Positions 41,101 through 52,700 of a stretch of 64,000 bases of DNA are shown here, piece after piece (positions within the stretch are counted from its first letter, which is position 1; each line of letters opens with the position of its first letter). The notes under the pieces were generated by a model that did not search any database, had not been told where the DNA came from, and saw only the letters and a list, made by a program, of their open reading frames with translations. The translations under genes were made by a program, and so were the position numbers. The DNA comes from Ceratodon purpureus. Taxonomy: Eukaryota; Streptophyta; Bryopsida; Pseudoditrichales; Ditrichaceae. The DNA lies in the NCBI GenBank assembly GCA_014871385.1, contig CM026423.1, positions 2,112,408-2,176,407 on the forward strand. The letters run 5' to 3'.

Positions 41101-43117
41101 AGCGGGCTCAATCTCTTCGCGGCCAATGCCTGCTGCGCCTCCCTCCCCCAACACCCCCCCTTCTTCCCCCATCATCTTCCTCACCTCGCCGAGGCTTTCG
41201 GTGCCGAATGCCTGCTGAGCGTGCTCCGTCGCTTCGCGGCCAATGCATGCTGCGCCTCCCTCCCCCAACACCCCCCCTTCTTCCCCCATCCTCCTCATCA
41301 CCTCGCCAAGGCTTTCGGTGCCGAATGCCTGCTGAGCGGGCTCAATCTCTTCGCGGCCAATGCCAGCTGCGCCTCCCTCCCCCAACACCCCCCCTTCTTC
41401 CCCCATCCTCCTCATCACCTCGCCAAGGCTTTCGGTGCCGAATGCCTGCTGAGCAGGCTCAATCTCTTCGCGGCCAATGCCTGCTGCGCCTCCCTCCCCC
41501 AACACCCCCCCTTCTTCCCCCATCCTCCTCCTCACCTCGCCAAGGCTTTCGGTGCCGAATGCCTGCTGAGCGTGCTCCGTCGCTTCGCGGCCAATGCATG
41601 CTGCGCCTCCCTCCCCCAACACCCCCCCTTCTTCCCCCATCCTCCTCATCACCTCGCCAAGGCTTTCGGTGCCGAATGCCTGCTGAGCGGGCTCAATCTC
41701 TTCGCGGCCAATGCCAGCTGCGCCTCCCTCCCCCAACACCCCCCCTTCTTCCCCCATCCTCCTCATCACCTCGCCAAGGCTTTCGCTGCCGAATGCCTGC
41801 TGAGCGTGGTCTATCTCTTCGCACCCAATGCCTGCTGCTTCTCCCTACTTCTCCAATCCCCACCACCCGCTACTCAACACCCGCTACCCCACCACCCGCT
41901 ACCAGCACCCAGAACCCGCAAACCCAACAAATCCCAGAACCCGCAAACCCAACAAATCCCACCACCCGCTACCGCAACCCAGAACCCGCAAACCCACAAA
42001 TCCCCGCAAGCCACACACATTCTACACATGCAAACCGCAACTCATTCAAATACAAAACCCTCCCATTCCTCAATTTCCCATCACATCAACAATGATGGCC
42101 CCAATCATTGATTTGTACACTCTCTACTCAATAACCCACCAAATTCCGTACCTGGTCAACGTCTTCGCGGTCTTCCACGCCATTGTCGCCATCCGTGGTC
42201 CCCTCCTCCTCGGTCGCATCCCCAGGCAGCATGAGCTGCTCCTCCCCGCCTCTCAGATCCTCCGCGGCCATGTCGAAATGAGCTTGCTCGATTTCCTCTG
42301 CTCCGATCTCCGCCCCAAGGCCAGCCCTGTCGATCTCCTCTCTCGCAGCCATTGCTCCTCCTTCACCTGCTGCCAGTATCCCCGACCGTGCTCTCCTCGC
42401 AATAGCAATAAAATGATCCACTTCGCAACCCTCCTCAGGATGAGTGTCTCTACTCGAATTTCCATCTAACCTTATCCTTGGGTTACACTACGCATATATT
42501 TTAAAAAAAATATCACCCATTTCAGTTCCGCGACATTAACATTTAGCATATCATTTGGTACTTTTTAAAATAAATATATATTTTGTAAATAGTAATGCTT
42601 CTACTCTATAAATCATTTAAAGAATGCACAACACTAAAGACGGTCTAGAAAAGCTTACCTGCTCAGTGTTGAAATATAGATCAGATTGAGAATCCGGCTC
42701 CCCAGTCGAAAATTCATTGAATGTAAAAGAAGGTTGCGGTGACTCTACTCTTTGACTACAATTAAAGACTAATTCTTCCGTCATGGCCTCACGTGCATCA
42801 CTACTTAGAAGTACCGCCTGTTCCTGCTCGCGATTACCGATTGAGGTGTTCTGTAATAACTCTTCCTTATCCTCCACTATTGACTCTAGAATAACTTTGC
42901 GTAAGCTAGAAAACTTCAAAGCTACTGGCAGACCTCCTCCCCTACTTTTCACGGGTGCATTCAAATGGTCACCTTTCAAACATAACTTCTTACGAGACTC
43001 TCTTCTCTTTCTCGCTCTTCTATCTGTAAAATCAGTACGACCTGGTTTTCTTCTAGGTTTAGGAGTGACATAAGTAGAGGGAGATGGACCTCCACTCTGC
43101 TTCATGTGTCTAACCAA
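35112..43117 (-). CDS. Element B ParB-like/DNA-methyltransferase-like protein (multi-exon)
   Basis: Supported exons, approximate: 43117-42659, 42466-42152, the repeat block about 41835-39870, 39801-39742, about 39626-39230, 39093-38510, 38424-38234, 38141-37944, 37854-37639, 37518-37276, about 37189-36516, 36428-36075, about 35994-35731, about 35645-35473, about 35379-35112. The first exon is basic (KPRRKPGR, RRARKRRESRKK). The repeat block encodes 39-residue acidic units. The 39.4-kb exon carries three CTD-like heptads. The ParB-like domain (VPLCRM, FVKGYRDGD, FYVWEGNHRLAAW) is at 39.1-38.5 kb. The methyltransferase-like part has VDLIIADIPENLPVPS in the motif-IV place, WRGPREKSVEMMQGII, and GDIVVDWNAGTG continued as ASIKAAQATGRHILAFEEDE, an excellent SAM-loop match. 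The DPPY tetrad reads DIPE, so catalysis is doubtful. The region that is one exon in A (10725-9084) is split into four or more exons here. Confidence 0.65.
39400..39475 (-). other. RNA polymerase II CTD-like heptads within the element B ParB-like gene
   Basis: The exon encodes three consecutive heptads, YMPTSPV, YEPTSPG and YMPTSPR, followed by a proline/serine-rich stretch. They match the Y-x-P-T-S-P-x frame of the Pol II CTD consensus YSPTSPS except that position 2 is not serine. Confidence 0.7.
39895..41830 (-). repeat. 117-bp tandem repeat with embedded palindromic motif (element B)
   Basis: About 16.5 units of exactly 117 bp. Each contains TTCGGTGCCGAA (first site 39910-39921; last, with one change, 41782-41793), so there are 17 sites. 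The unit is a multiple of three and stays open on the minus strand as 39-residue repeats (GREEIEPAQQAFGTESLGEV and the variant GREATEHAQQAF), and also in two plus frames. The minus reading fits the host gene: neighbouring exons of the same gene contain REEID/AEEIEQA, and element A has GREEIE repeats in the matching exon. Two unit subtypes alternate in a higher-order pattern. Confidence 0.9.
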
Positions 43118-43996
43118 AGGAAGGACTCTCTCACAAAAAAGACTTTCATGAAAACCTCTTCCTCCTTAAATACCTCTTACGTACAACTATTCTCCTAGAA
43201 CCCTAAGTTGATATACAATCTCAACAACTGACACATTGTCTGCCCATTTTATATTAAGAATATCAAAAACAATTTTTAATTAAAGCTAGATTTAAAATAT
43301 CAACCTTTATTTATAAGGAATAAATTTAAGTGCACTCTAAATTGAAAGATTTGATATCAAGTACTTTAATCATGCTCCTTTTTATAATCATTGTTTTAAA
43401 TGTAGAATTAAAATGACGGCTCATTCTAATCTTATAATACATCATGTTAAATAGAATCCGCATCACGATTCAAATTGTCAAAGTATAGTTCTAAAATTCT
43501 TGACCTCACATACTTAGACCTGCAAAAATTGAGGAACCCTAACACTGTATAAAATATAGAATTTGAATAAATCATATGCGTGCATTAGTCCTATAAATAT
43601 ATAACTAATGCATGAATTTGATTAATTCAAATTCTATATATTTACTGTTTTAAATGCAGAAGGAATAGACGGCTCTTTTTAATCCAATCACACCCCATAA
43701 AAAAAAGAATCTGCTCCACCGTTAAAATACGCGAAGCGATATTCTAAAAATCTTACTACATATTTATGGGCCTGCAAAAAGCAACATCATAATTAGTTAG
43801 CGCCGTCTCTCTTTAATCATACATTCGTTACGTAGCAGAATGAATCATTACCTAGTCGTCCACATGGACATTCCAGTTTGAATAAAATGATCAACAGCGA
43901 CGCATCATTCCTCTCACTTTGCTCTCGCGATACAGCTTGGCTAGTACACTCACTCTTCTCCGTTCTTCCTCTAGTATCTCTGAGTTGCCTGCGAAT
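43118..43996. promoter_or_regulatory. divergent promoter region of element B
   Basis: This AT-rich spacer lies between the ParB-like gene start (minus, 43117) and the transposase start (plus, 43997, or 43919 if the upstream ATG is used). The position matches the spacers of A and C. I see no copy of the B palindrome here. Confidence 0.45.
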
Positions 43997-46900
43997 ATGG
44001 GGATGGTCTGTCTGTACGCCCAAGGCATGGGCATCCCTCTTAGGTTTCGCGTAGATGACGATGGTCTAGCTACGGTCTCCTCTCTTCGCCTCAGTCTCAG
44101 ATTCCATTTTCGTGAGGATTCCATCAGTATAGAGGAGGAGATCTTTGATGACGTTACTGCCGAGGTTACCCACACCCTCGGGCAACCTTCAGTGAGAGAT
44201 GAGAACAACATGTTGCAGTGGAGACTCCTTCCTGGATCCTATAGAGTCTATGGTCTTACTGATTCTCTGATGGCTGCATCCACTGAGATCCTCACCCCTC
44301 GTCGCTCTTCTACTTGCACAATTCAGACTCCCTTACCTCGTGATGTCAAAGTCAAAGTCGAGCCTGGTACCGAGACTTCAGATGTGGAGAAACCTCCTCC
44401 GACCGTCATATCTCTCTCCTCTGATGACGAAGTCAGTCCCGTCAAGTTGGTGCCTAAGGTCCACGCAGATGCTCCTCCTTCCAATGTCTCTCCTCCATTG
44501 TCCCAGGTCACAGTTAGCATTGTTCCGCTGCTTAAAGAGATTGCTAAGACGCGTGGGTCAAAAAACATTTTGAAGAAGATAGACTATTCCACTATTAGAC
44601 ACGAGAGAGTAGAGTACTTGCCTGCGAAGTTTGATGGTCCGGTTCTTTTTGAGTTGCCCCCAGCTGCTGCAGGTTCCTCTAAGCTCGCCGCCAAGTCAAT
44701 GCAAGGAATGGACAAACGATACGACGGACACTTGTGGACCAAGACCATCACAACAAACATCAAAAACGACTTCGGACTCTCTTTTCGAAGTTCCACCTGC
44801 GTCGGATGGCTCCGGTGCAGCAACCAGGAGTGTGACTTTCTGAAGCGTGTTCCCAAGATCTTCGAGGTCAACGAGACTGAGTTCGAAGGCTGTACCCTGC
44901 AAGCTTTTGTCATGGACCAGCCTCCTCCATCTGACTCCACGCTAGTGTGCAAGGTATGTAAAGAACCTCCATCATGTGTAGCTACATGCGAGGCTAAGAT
45001 TTATTACGTTGTGGGCAAACCGAATCAGACTAGAGCTTGTATTCACATAGGAACACATGATCATCCAGTGAAAGTAGGAGACTACAGAGACTCTAAAGCA
45101 GAGATTAGTAGCTTAATAGAAGAGCAGGTAGAGATGAACAACAAGGCAACGAAGAGCGCCGTTGTCTTGGAGGCGAGCAAAGTCCTCATCGGGAGCTACC
45201 TTCTACAGCCCGAGGATGCACCACCGAGGAAACTGACGATGGAGGAGCTGGTTCCTGTTCTCGATCGATGCAAAGACATGGCGTCACCAAACATCCGCAA
45301 CAAAGTCGCCACCTTCAAAAAATTCGTAAGGTACGGAATCATGGACGGTATCACCAAGCTCCGTGGTAACAGTCTCTGGGCGTATGTCCAGGAGAATAGG
45401 TTTCCTGGTCAGGGATCCATGCGTGACAAAGTCTTTGTCTTCAAGATGTCGGAGGTCGGCCCGGGAAGTGGCGTCGACTTGGTCAGCCGAATGCAAGCTG
45501 GTGGCGACTTGGAGAACGCATGGATCATGTTCGACCATGTCAAACGCGTCAAAGATTGGTCGACCATGGCGTGCCATGTGTACGACGCCACCTACTGCCG
45601 CGTGATGACAATCGCCACTTGCGACATGCAGTCCGAGGACACGGACGCCCAGCTCGTCTTCTGGAAAAACCTGAACCTGGTCATGGAGATCAATGGCGTT
45701 GCAGCGCCGAACTTCAAGGGGTTCATGGCGGACAACGCACAGGCGAATTGGAATGCAGTGCGAATCCTTTACGGCAATGGCAACAAAGAGGACCCAATGG
45801 AGGACCGGGAGAGGTCGTGCTTGTTCCACTGGACTCAGAACATGGTGGCGTATACGCAGAAGCACTTCCCCGAAGAACTCTGGGAACAGCACAAGAAGAT
45901 GTGCACTCAGTACAAGAATGCGACCAGCATGGCAGAGGCGGAAACTCTGTACCACGCGTTGCGAGCATGGTGGGCTTCCACCGGGGTCGTTGGCGAGAGT
46001 GGGCTCATCAAACTCGATCAGTGGCTGTCATTCTGGCACCACCGCTTCCGCCAGTGGGGGGGATTCATGACCGAGGTATTGTCTGTGCACTCTGTTTTCA
46101 TGTTTATGATACTGGTTTCCTAGCCCTAACCTACAAACCTGTATTCCGTGAATCTAACGGCACCTACTGTCAAATGTGCAGAAATTCACGAAAGAAGAAC
46201 TCACGGAGATGCCTACCTGTAACCTCGCCGAAACAGTTCACAACAAGTGGCTCCAAGCTTCAGGAAACAACGGGAACGACCTTTACGTTGCTACCGTGGA
46301 CGATTTCGTTCGGGCATTTCTACAGGTTGTCAACTACTACCAGTTCCTCAAAGGTGACGTCGGCGGAACAGGACCATCCAAGAAGGAACTCAGGCTTCGG
46401 ATGGCTGAACGCAACGCAAAGAAATGGGGAAATCCTACGCTGCTCGACAAGCCCATGCTCGATATGCCAGGCGCGGATGAGTTCTGCACCCGTCAGCCTA
46501 TCATGCCAGGAGCGGAAGTCTTCGGTTCACAGAAGCGAAAAGCCGACGTCCTTATCGGAGCTGACGAAGAGTCTCATCGCCCGGATAAGACCAACTTCTC
46601 ACGCCCAAGAGGCCCAAGACGTGCCGTCAGGGCTCGCCCTATGCAGATGCCCGTCATTGTGGAAGACGACTCCGAACACGACACCGAGGTACAATGTACC
46701 CAACCTCCTGCCCAGGAAGTTGATTCCCCTTTACCTTCACCAATGAACAAGGGCGGCATTCGCCATGTCAACGCGGTTGAAGAAACCAAGGTGGACGTGA
46801 AGGAGTGGCACATTTCAAGACTTCACAAACTTTCTGCGAAGTGCTGCTGGGCCCAAAGAGCTGAAACGAAGAAGAAGTGCACTGAGAGAATCGTCAGGGG

Positions 46901-47675
46901 GCCCCATTGCACAGCTGCACCGACCTACACTGGGCTCTGGACTAACTATCGCAGGAACCTAGTGGAGAAGACTGAGTTCTTCTTCTGCTCCGACGATATT
47001 GAGCGTTGCGTGAAAGGCTCTAAGCGCAAGTGGGTAGCACACTACTCAAAGGACCAGGAATTCCCCTCCATTCCAGAGGTGTGGCCAGTGAAACTAGGTA
47101 CTAACCTAAAACTTACTGAGATTCTTGCCCTCGAAGCAGCGGGCTTTCAACTTCCGCAGAAGAAACCGGTCTCCCCAAGACGCCTCTTCTCCTCTGCCCC
47201 GCCTCCTGCAAATCTCAGCTCAGTGCCAGTACCTGCAGACGCTGACCGCTACCCAGGCAAGAGAGACGGCAAGATGGTGAAGCGCACTGCCACTCGTCCC
47301 AATCAAGCGCAGCGACTCTCCATGGGCTCCTCCGAATCTCTTAAAGCGCGCCTCCGTTCCGTCACCATGATACCTGAGCCGGGCCACGGTTGCATCATTG
47401 GGCTGGATTCGGGCGTCGCTCCACACATCACACGTTACCAGATTACCATCAGCTCTTACCCTGGTTGCACTTGCCCAGCATTCAAGAAGACAATGACTAC
47501 GTTCCGTGGGAAGACTCAGTTCACGTATTGTAAGCACCTATACTACATATTCTTGAAGGTCTGCAACCGTGATCCCGAAGCGGAGCTTTTCATCCATGCG
47601 CCTACCTTCAGCTTCAACGAGGTCAAGCTACTCTTAGAGAGTGGAATCTTGCGTCACCCCTTGGCGAAGAAGTAG
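43997..47675 (+). CDS. Element B MULE transposase with zinc regions and SWIM finger
   Basis: The exons are 43997-46075 and 46182-47675 (106-bp GT-AG intron at the same place as in A and C). I chose the ATG at 43997 because alignment with A and C starts there; an in-frame ATG at 43919 would add 26 residues. The product is about 1190 aa. The order is an N-terminal element-specific domain, a C/H-rich WRKY/GCM1-like region (CVGWLRCSN..C, CKVCKEPPSC, HIGTHDHP), then the DDE core with D in IMFDHVKRV, D in GFMADNAQANWNAV, CLFHW, and E in CNLAETVHNKW. The SWIM finger is CTCPAF plus YCKHLYYIF. Unlike A and C the frame is open through the linker before SWIM. This is the best candidate for an intact enzyme among the three. 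Confidence 0.9.
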
Positions 47676-47929
47676 GTAGCCCTCCTACTTTAGAACTTCC
47701 ATTTCCACAATGGCCATTTGTCACGTAGTGAATGATTTTAGTAATATACCATGTACTAAGTCAGCTATTCAGAAGCTGTATTGACTTTTTCATTATATTA
47801 AAGGCTTTGGCGTTCACATTGATTGCATTCTATTTCAATACATTGTATCTTGAAGAAGTGCACTATATACCTCGTATCCCCTGACATGTACCCTTTATTA
47901 AGGCAAACATATACTTGTTATTAGATGTC

Positions 47930-48382
47930 CTAATCTTCGAACCTAACACGTTTAGGGTTGCCCACTACACTATCAGCAGGACTGCCAGCCGCTGACTGTA
48001 CTACAGGACAAACTACATTCGCATTCACTTTCGTTCCCACACTTGGCAAATGTCCTTGGTATGATCGTTTCAGCAATGGCCCACCTCCCCGCCTCCGATT
48101 AACTGATTCCCTGGAATAGGTTCCCCTTGGGATCTTTCCAACCCTCGAGTATGCATGTGGTTGCAAAGGCACATCTGTGTCCTTCTCTATCACCATGATT
48201 TCATCCGAATTTTCTGAACGTGGAGGGTCAGCTCTTACATCCGGTTGTACCGCAACATCCGATGTCGACGGACGCCCTTGGCTGTTGGCCATCACCTCTT
48301 CTTCGTCCTCCACCTCAACATATGGTTGAAATGGACAAACATCGTCAGCGAGTGAAACAACAATATCTCTGACGTCTTCCAT
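47930..48382 (-). CDS. small unknown protein inside element B (150 aa)
   Basis: This is a single open frame, convergent with the transposase and 254 bp beyond its stop. The N-terminal half is acidic (VEVEDEEEV). The C-terminal half is basic with RRRGGGPLLKR and ends NPKRVRFED. No family is recognised. Composition is better than the AT-rich flanks, and the ATG is followed by a long uninterrupted frame. It could be an accessory protein; A and C have no visible counterpart at this place. Confidence 0.45.
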   Translation of the reverse strand: MEDVRDIVVSLADDVCPFQPYVEVEDEEEVMANSQGRPSTSDVAVQPDVRADPPRSENSDEIMVIEKDTDVPLQPHAYSRVGKIPRGTYSRESVNRRRGGGPLLKRSYQGHLPSVGTKVNANVVCPVVQSAAGSPADSVVGNPKRVRFED

Positions 48383-49270
48383 AGCTGCTGTCCCGCACTA
48401 CGGAAAAGAGCTTCACATAACACCAATACAAAAGAGGCAGAGACATTCCCTACTCTTATCTTAAATATCCCTGAAGAAGATGCTTGGCGCCCTTGAAAAT
48501 CGGCTATTCATTCATTTAAAAGTTGTCATCCTCCTAAACCGAATGTGAAGGTTTAGCAGAGGTCATTTAGCATTTAAATTTTTCTTTAAAAATTAAAGAA
48601 TGAAAAAAAAAAAAAAAAATTAAAAAAAAAAAAAACATTTATATAAATTGAAATTAAAAAGATTAAAGAAAAGAATAGCAATATTTAAAATGAAGGTTGA
48701 AAATAATATGAAGGAGATCAACAACTTGAATGTGAAAATAAAATGATTGCGAAAATAAAATGAAGGAGAGAATCAAATGCAAGGAGGCTTTTGACCCCTC
48801 TAACAAGATAGATAGAATAAAGAAAATTTTATAAAAAATACAAAACAAATTTCAAAAAAATTTAAAAAAAAAAAAAAAAAAAAGGAGAAAGGCATGTAGA
48901 CTATAGTGGATGAATTCTAGCAATGTTATGAAATTAAATGTTACTTGATCCCTGTTCACAGGTTCAATACCAAAACATTCTAAGTAGTAATTTGCATATA
49001 AATTTAAGGAGATAAGGGGAATTACTGTATGCCTGAACTAGTTAGAAGGAGCTGGAGCATAGTAATTGGTGCACGTTAAACAAATTAATCACCAAGAAAG
49101 GAGAATATGAACTACAAATTCAATGAAAATACTGTAATAAGTCCACGGTTATAGGGTCAATTAAGTTACTAAAATTAGTAACTTTCCAAAAATATACTAA
49201 GTATATTCGAATCTTCTAATTTTATATTTTATTTTTAGTAAAAAAGGTGCTATTTTTAGGTTCTGTCCCC
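48383..49270. other. AT-rich right flank inside element B
   Basis: No gene is seen. Long A-runs lie at 48605-48635 and 48862-48880. The subterminal box CCACGGTTATAGGGTC at 49143-49158 mirrors 33584-33600 near the left end. Confidence 0.5.
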
Positions 49271-49349
49271 CATTCTGTGCTCTCCGCTCTCCAAATCTGC
49301 GCTCACCGCTCTCCGCTCTGCGCTCTCCGCTCACGTACAAGCTTCCCTC
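49271..49349 (-). repeat. right terminal inverted repeat of element B
   Basis: Read on the minus strand it starts GAGGGAAGCTTGTACG and runs into GAGCGGAGAGCG-type heptamers, mirroring 33483-33553. Its lead is also close to the visible end of element C (GAGGGAGGCTATGAC). Confidence 0.9.
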
Positions 49350-49359
49350 GACACCGCCG
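49350..49359. repeat. target-site duplication, right of element B
   Basis: GACACCGCCG, identical to 33473-33482. Confidence 0.95.
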
Positions 49360-50429
49360 TAACAGTTCCACTCGGATACTCCGGCTCGACTGGTGTAGGG
49401 AAGTACGGCTTCCATGTGGGGATGGGCTTGTGCTGTGGGTCACCGGCGGGATAAGCATGGATTGGACGCCAAAACCAATATCCATATTTTATGACAATAT
49501 GCACAGCCTCGGCGTCATAAATGGAGACACTGATCTTTGCAAGGAGGACGACAGTGTCGTAGAGTGAAGTGGCGGACGGTAATGCTGACTGGGCGGAAGC
49601 AGTTGCAACTTGTTCTCGGGAACAGATGGTGGTGTTGACACGGAAACAAGCAATGAGAGCGGCGATGAGGTTGATCTCCGGGGTTCGGCCTGGCCAGTCT
49701 TCGCGTCCGATGTCTTTGAGCCCCTTCCAGTTGTCGTCCCACTCCTTGGACGGGATTTCCATGGGTTTCAAGTCGCTCAGATGGTCCTTGACGAATTTGA
49801 GCATGTCCGGGATGATGAAAGGCTTCTCGAAGCCAAGGTTGTCGAACATGAAGTTTGTCTGGTCGGGTGGCGTGTCGTTGAAGTAGCGAAACACGCCGAC
49901 TGCTGGGTGAGGATTGGCGTTCAAAGCGTCCTTGACTGCGCCGAGCGCGAATTCGTTGGCAGGGCTCCGTTTCAAGATCAAGCTCACCGCGACGGCTTCG
50001 CCCAAACGCTTGGCGAGCTTCTTCTGGCGCGTGGTGAGCTTCATGGCCCGGAGTTGGCGATCTAGGAAGGGGCTAATGACAACGTCCTGGGACGCGCTGT
50101 AGTAGTGGGAGAGGATCTTGTGGCTGGCGTATGCAACAACTGCCTCCTCTGTTGTGCAGTCGCCAGTGGATCTCAGGGCGAGGAGCGCGTGCCACTGGGC
50201 GAGGTGCAGCTGCGGTTGGATACTTGATGTGAAGGGTGATTGCCTAATTGGACAGAAGAGACTGTTTAGGAGGTTGGTCCATTGGAATGCGACGTTGTCG
50301 ATGGCTGCTGTCACAACCACTGGTCGCAAAACCAACGTCATCAAGGTCATCACAAGTGTTGCACGTATCTGCAGACCACGCCCTTCGTAATGTTTCGCCA
50401 TGGTGTACTTCATCTTCAACTCCGTTGAT
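49350..50429 (-). pseudogene. vanadium haloperoxidase/PAP2-like host gene, 5' half, interrupted by element B
   Basis: The ATG is at 50413 on the minus strand, in an exon starting at 50429 after a 62-nt GT-AG intron (50430-50491) in the 5' UTR. The product starts with a basic N-terminus and a hydrophobic signal peptide or anchor (LVMTLMTLVLRPVVVTAA). It is all-helical, and near residue 316 has KYGYWFWRP, the first oxyanion-binding motif of the vanadium haloperoxidase/PAP2 superfamily. EPEYPSGT follows, in the position of PSGH. The usual His is Thr here, so the activity may differ from classical haloperoxidases. Coding stops being homologous at the junction 49350-49359, where element B starts. 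The third motif is at 33115-33482. Reconstructed length is 473 residues. Orthologous function is uncertain. Confidence 0.85.
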
Positions 50430-50491
50430 CTGCAAGTACGAATAATTTACAAATCCACTGGTAAATCTTTCTGATCTGACTTACTACTTAC

Positions 50492-52254
50492 GCAAAACTA
50501 AGTGCCAATTCGGAATCGATTTTCCTAACATACTGCCACATCTCATCAGCAAAATTGACACACAATTGATGCACATCTTTGAACGGTACTTAATATCAGA
50601 ATCTACAGAGGGAGAAGAAGAGACATCCTGTGGTTAATTCTCATATAACCTCTCATGACTACTCATATCCATTCATGCTGTTACAGATTGATTGTTGCAG
50701 CGACAAAATATAACCAACAACAATAATTTCGATATTACAGCTAGAGAGAAACTTCAAAGTCTAGCAAATACTCTACGAAATGAGACTGTTCATGAGTAGC
50801 CACCACGCGGAATTAACCTGATCTCACTACTAAACCCCGATCACCTCGCCTCCACGGAGTCCGCAAGACGTAAGATCATGAAAACGGGCTTTGTGATGGG
50901 CAGAATCGTACCACGAAAGCAGAGAATGAAGGACAGGGTGGGGAAGGAAATGTGTCAAGCACTCTGAAGTCTTCAACATATATGGATTAAATATTTATAG
51001 AGATCGATGCTGGTTCCAACTTCCCACACGGACCACGCACACGAAGTTTTGATGAATCCTTGGATGCTGCATTTGACTCAGGAACAGTTTGCAAGTAGAA
51101 TGAGAAGCATTTTCCGAGTACTATCTATTTCATCTTGTTAAGGTCATCACTGACGTTGCACGTATGGCAACTTGCGGCTTTTCTTTTGTTTCTAACTTTC
51201 TAGTCACTGAATATATTTTTTATCAATATCAATCCGTTAGCGACAGTTCTGAAATATGGTGAAGCAATCTGTTATTAGGCTTTGGTTTCCGAATCATGTT
51301 GCCACATCCTTGGCGCGTTGAAAGTGCAGCTCAGATCATTGTTTTGTATCAATACTCAGGGAACAAGTCTACAAGATTGTTGGAGGGGGCTAAGGTGTTA
51401 TAGTAAACTATGAGACCACCCATGTGAAGAGGAGCTACAGAAGTCTGACGTTTTCATTGTTTTGTGCAAGCGTTGAACAGGTAGGACCTTTGATAACTGT
51501 TAGCTTTTGCAGCCGAGCATGTATGGTTACTAAAGGGGTTCTACAAACTTTAAAATATATCATTCTGACATTGTGTGAATAAGACATGATTTTATTTTTT
51601 TTAAAAGATTATGAAAGTTTCATTTTTTGTCAGTACTTTGCCCATGTTATGTACATGGGCTCAATGGCTTTTGATTGGCTAAAAAAATTGTTTTATAATG
51701 ATATTGAATGCCTTAAATAATGGTTTTTGAATCTTTTTTGTTGACTTTTTATCCATTTGTGGATGATGATTTTAGGAATAAACCGTTTCTAATGGTCCTA
51801 CCTTGTATAGCACTATAACTTATTCAACCGGTTTGGTTTTAGATATATGAAGAAAATTTCACATTAACATGTATATTGGTAGTTATTAGATATCCTAAAA
51901 CTTGAAAACTTTGCATCATTTTGAAAATTTCAAATTCCACTTTTTAAAATGTAATATTTTAATTGTACATTTTTCTATAAGAAAATCAGATTGCCATTTC
52001 AAAGTAGAGAAAGCTTAAGAGAAGGCATAATGATTATAGTCCAAAAATAATGATCTACAATATTTAGTGAAGATGAGTGTGTTTTGACAGATTGAAAACA
52101 AGCATATTCTAGGGAAGGACATGCCATCCTCCATATGATGTGACTTTGAGGTTTTCCCCTCAAAGATAGACATAGTATACTGTATTGCTCTTAAAAATTT
52201 GTATGATTATCCAGGTTTATCCTATGTCAAGTTGTGAGTGTTTAGAAAATATCA
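50492..52254. other. upstream region of the haloperoxidase-like gene and intergenic DNA
   Basis: The 5' UTR exon of the haloperoxidase-like gene ends at about 50492. Beyond it no further gene is supported up to the end of element C at 52255. Confidence 0.5.
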
Positions 52255-52317
52255 GAGGGAGGCTATGACATGAGCGGTGAGCGATGAGCCATGAGCCATG
52301 AGCGCTCATGGCTCATG
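52255..52317 (+). repeat. terminal inverted repeat (visible end) of element C
   Basis: A lead of 23 bp to the GAGCGG core, as in A and B, is followed by heptamers of the (A/G)TGAGCN type. The inner part, 52290-52317, is a perfect 28-bp palindrome with arms CATGAGCCATGAGC. Confidence 0.8.
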
Positions 52318-52700
52318 TAATTTTTCTTATTTTAGTAATTTCAATGTTTTCTTACCGGATGTAAACTGTCGATGACAACGAATGAAATATTTATCATTCA
52401 TGACTTTCGTCTGCAAATGGATGATAAATGTAGGGAAACAGAAAGTGAAACTAAGTAAAATGAGTAAGGGACAAAATGTAAACGGATCAATTAATATGAA
52501 ATTAGGAAACAAGTAGAGGGTGCTTATTTAATTGGCACAAATCCAATCAAAACCAAGCAATGCAAATTGCCGATATATACTAGAATGCTAAAAGAAAGTA
52601 ATCAAAGTACTCTACTTCAACATCCAGAGCTATAGTATTCTATAGCTTAATAGTGCAACCTTCTTAAAATATCTAACGGAAACCGCCAAAGCTGAGAATC

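Larger units (their letters stand above)
33483..49349. mobile_element. Element B: complete MULE-type transposon, 15.9 kb, inside a host exon
   Basis: The terminal inverted repeats at 33483-33553 and 49271-49349 are flanked by a perfect 10-bp duplication. The interior carries, left to right: a small plus-strand frame (34253-34624), the ParB/methyltransferase-like gene on minus (35112-43117) with a 117-bp repeat block, a divergent promoter, the transposase on plus (43997-47675) and a small minus-strand frame (47930-48382). The transposase frame is open throughout and the duplication is perfect, so insertion is probably recent and the element may still be competent (inference). Confidence 0.95.

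Noticed and set aside
39921-42095. 724-codon plus-strand open frame, and a second one at 40168-42111
   Set aside because: Both are by-products of the 117-bp repeat, which has few stops in several frames. The minus frame agrees with the surrounding exons of the ParB-like gene.
42617-43117. Stand-alone DNA-binding gene upstream of the B repeat
   Set aside because: It ends at a good splice donor (42659) and sits where A also has a basic first exon ending at a donor, so it is better taken as exon 1 of the ParB-like gene.
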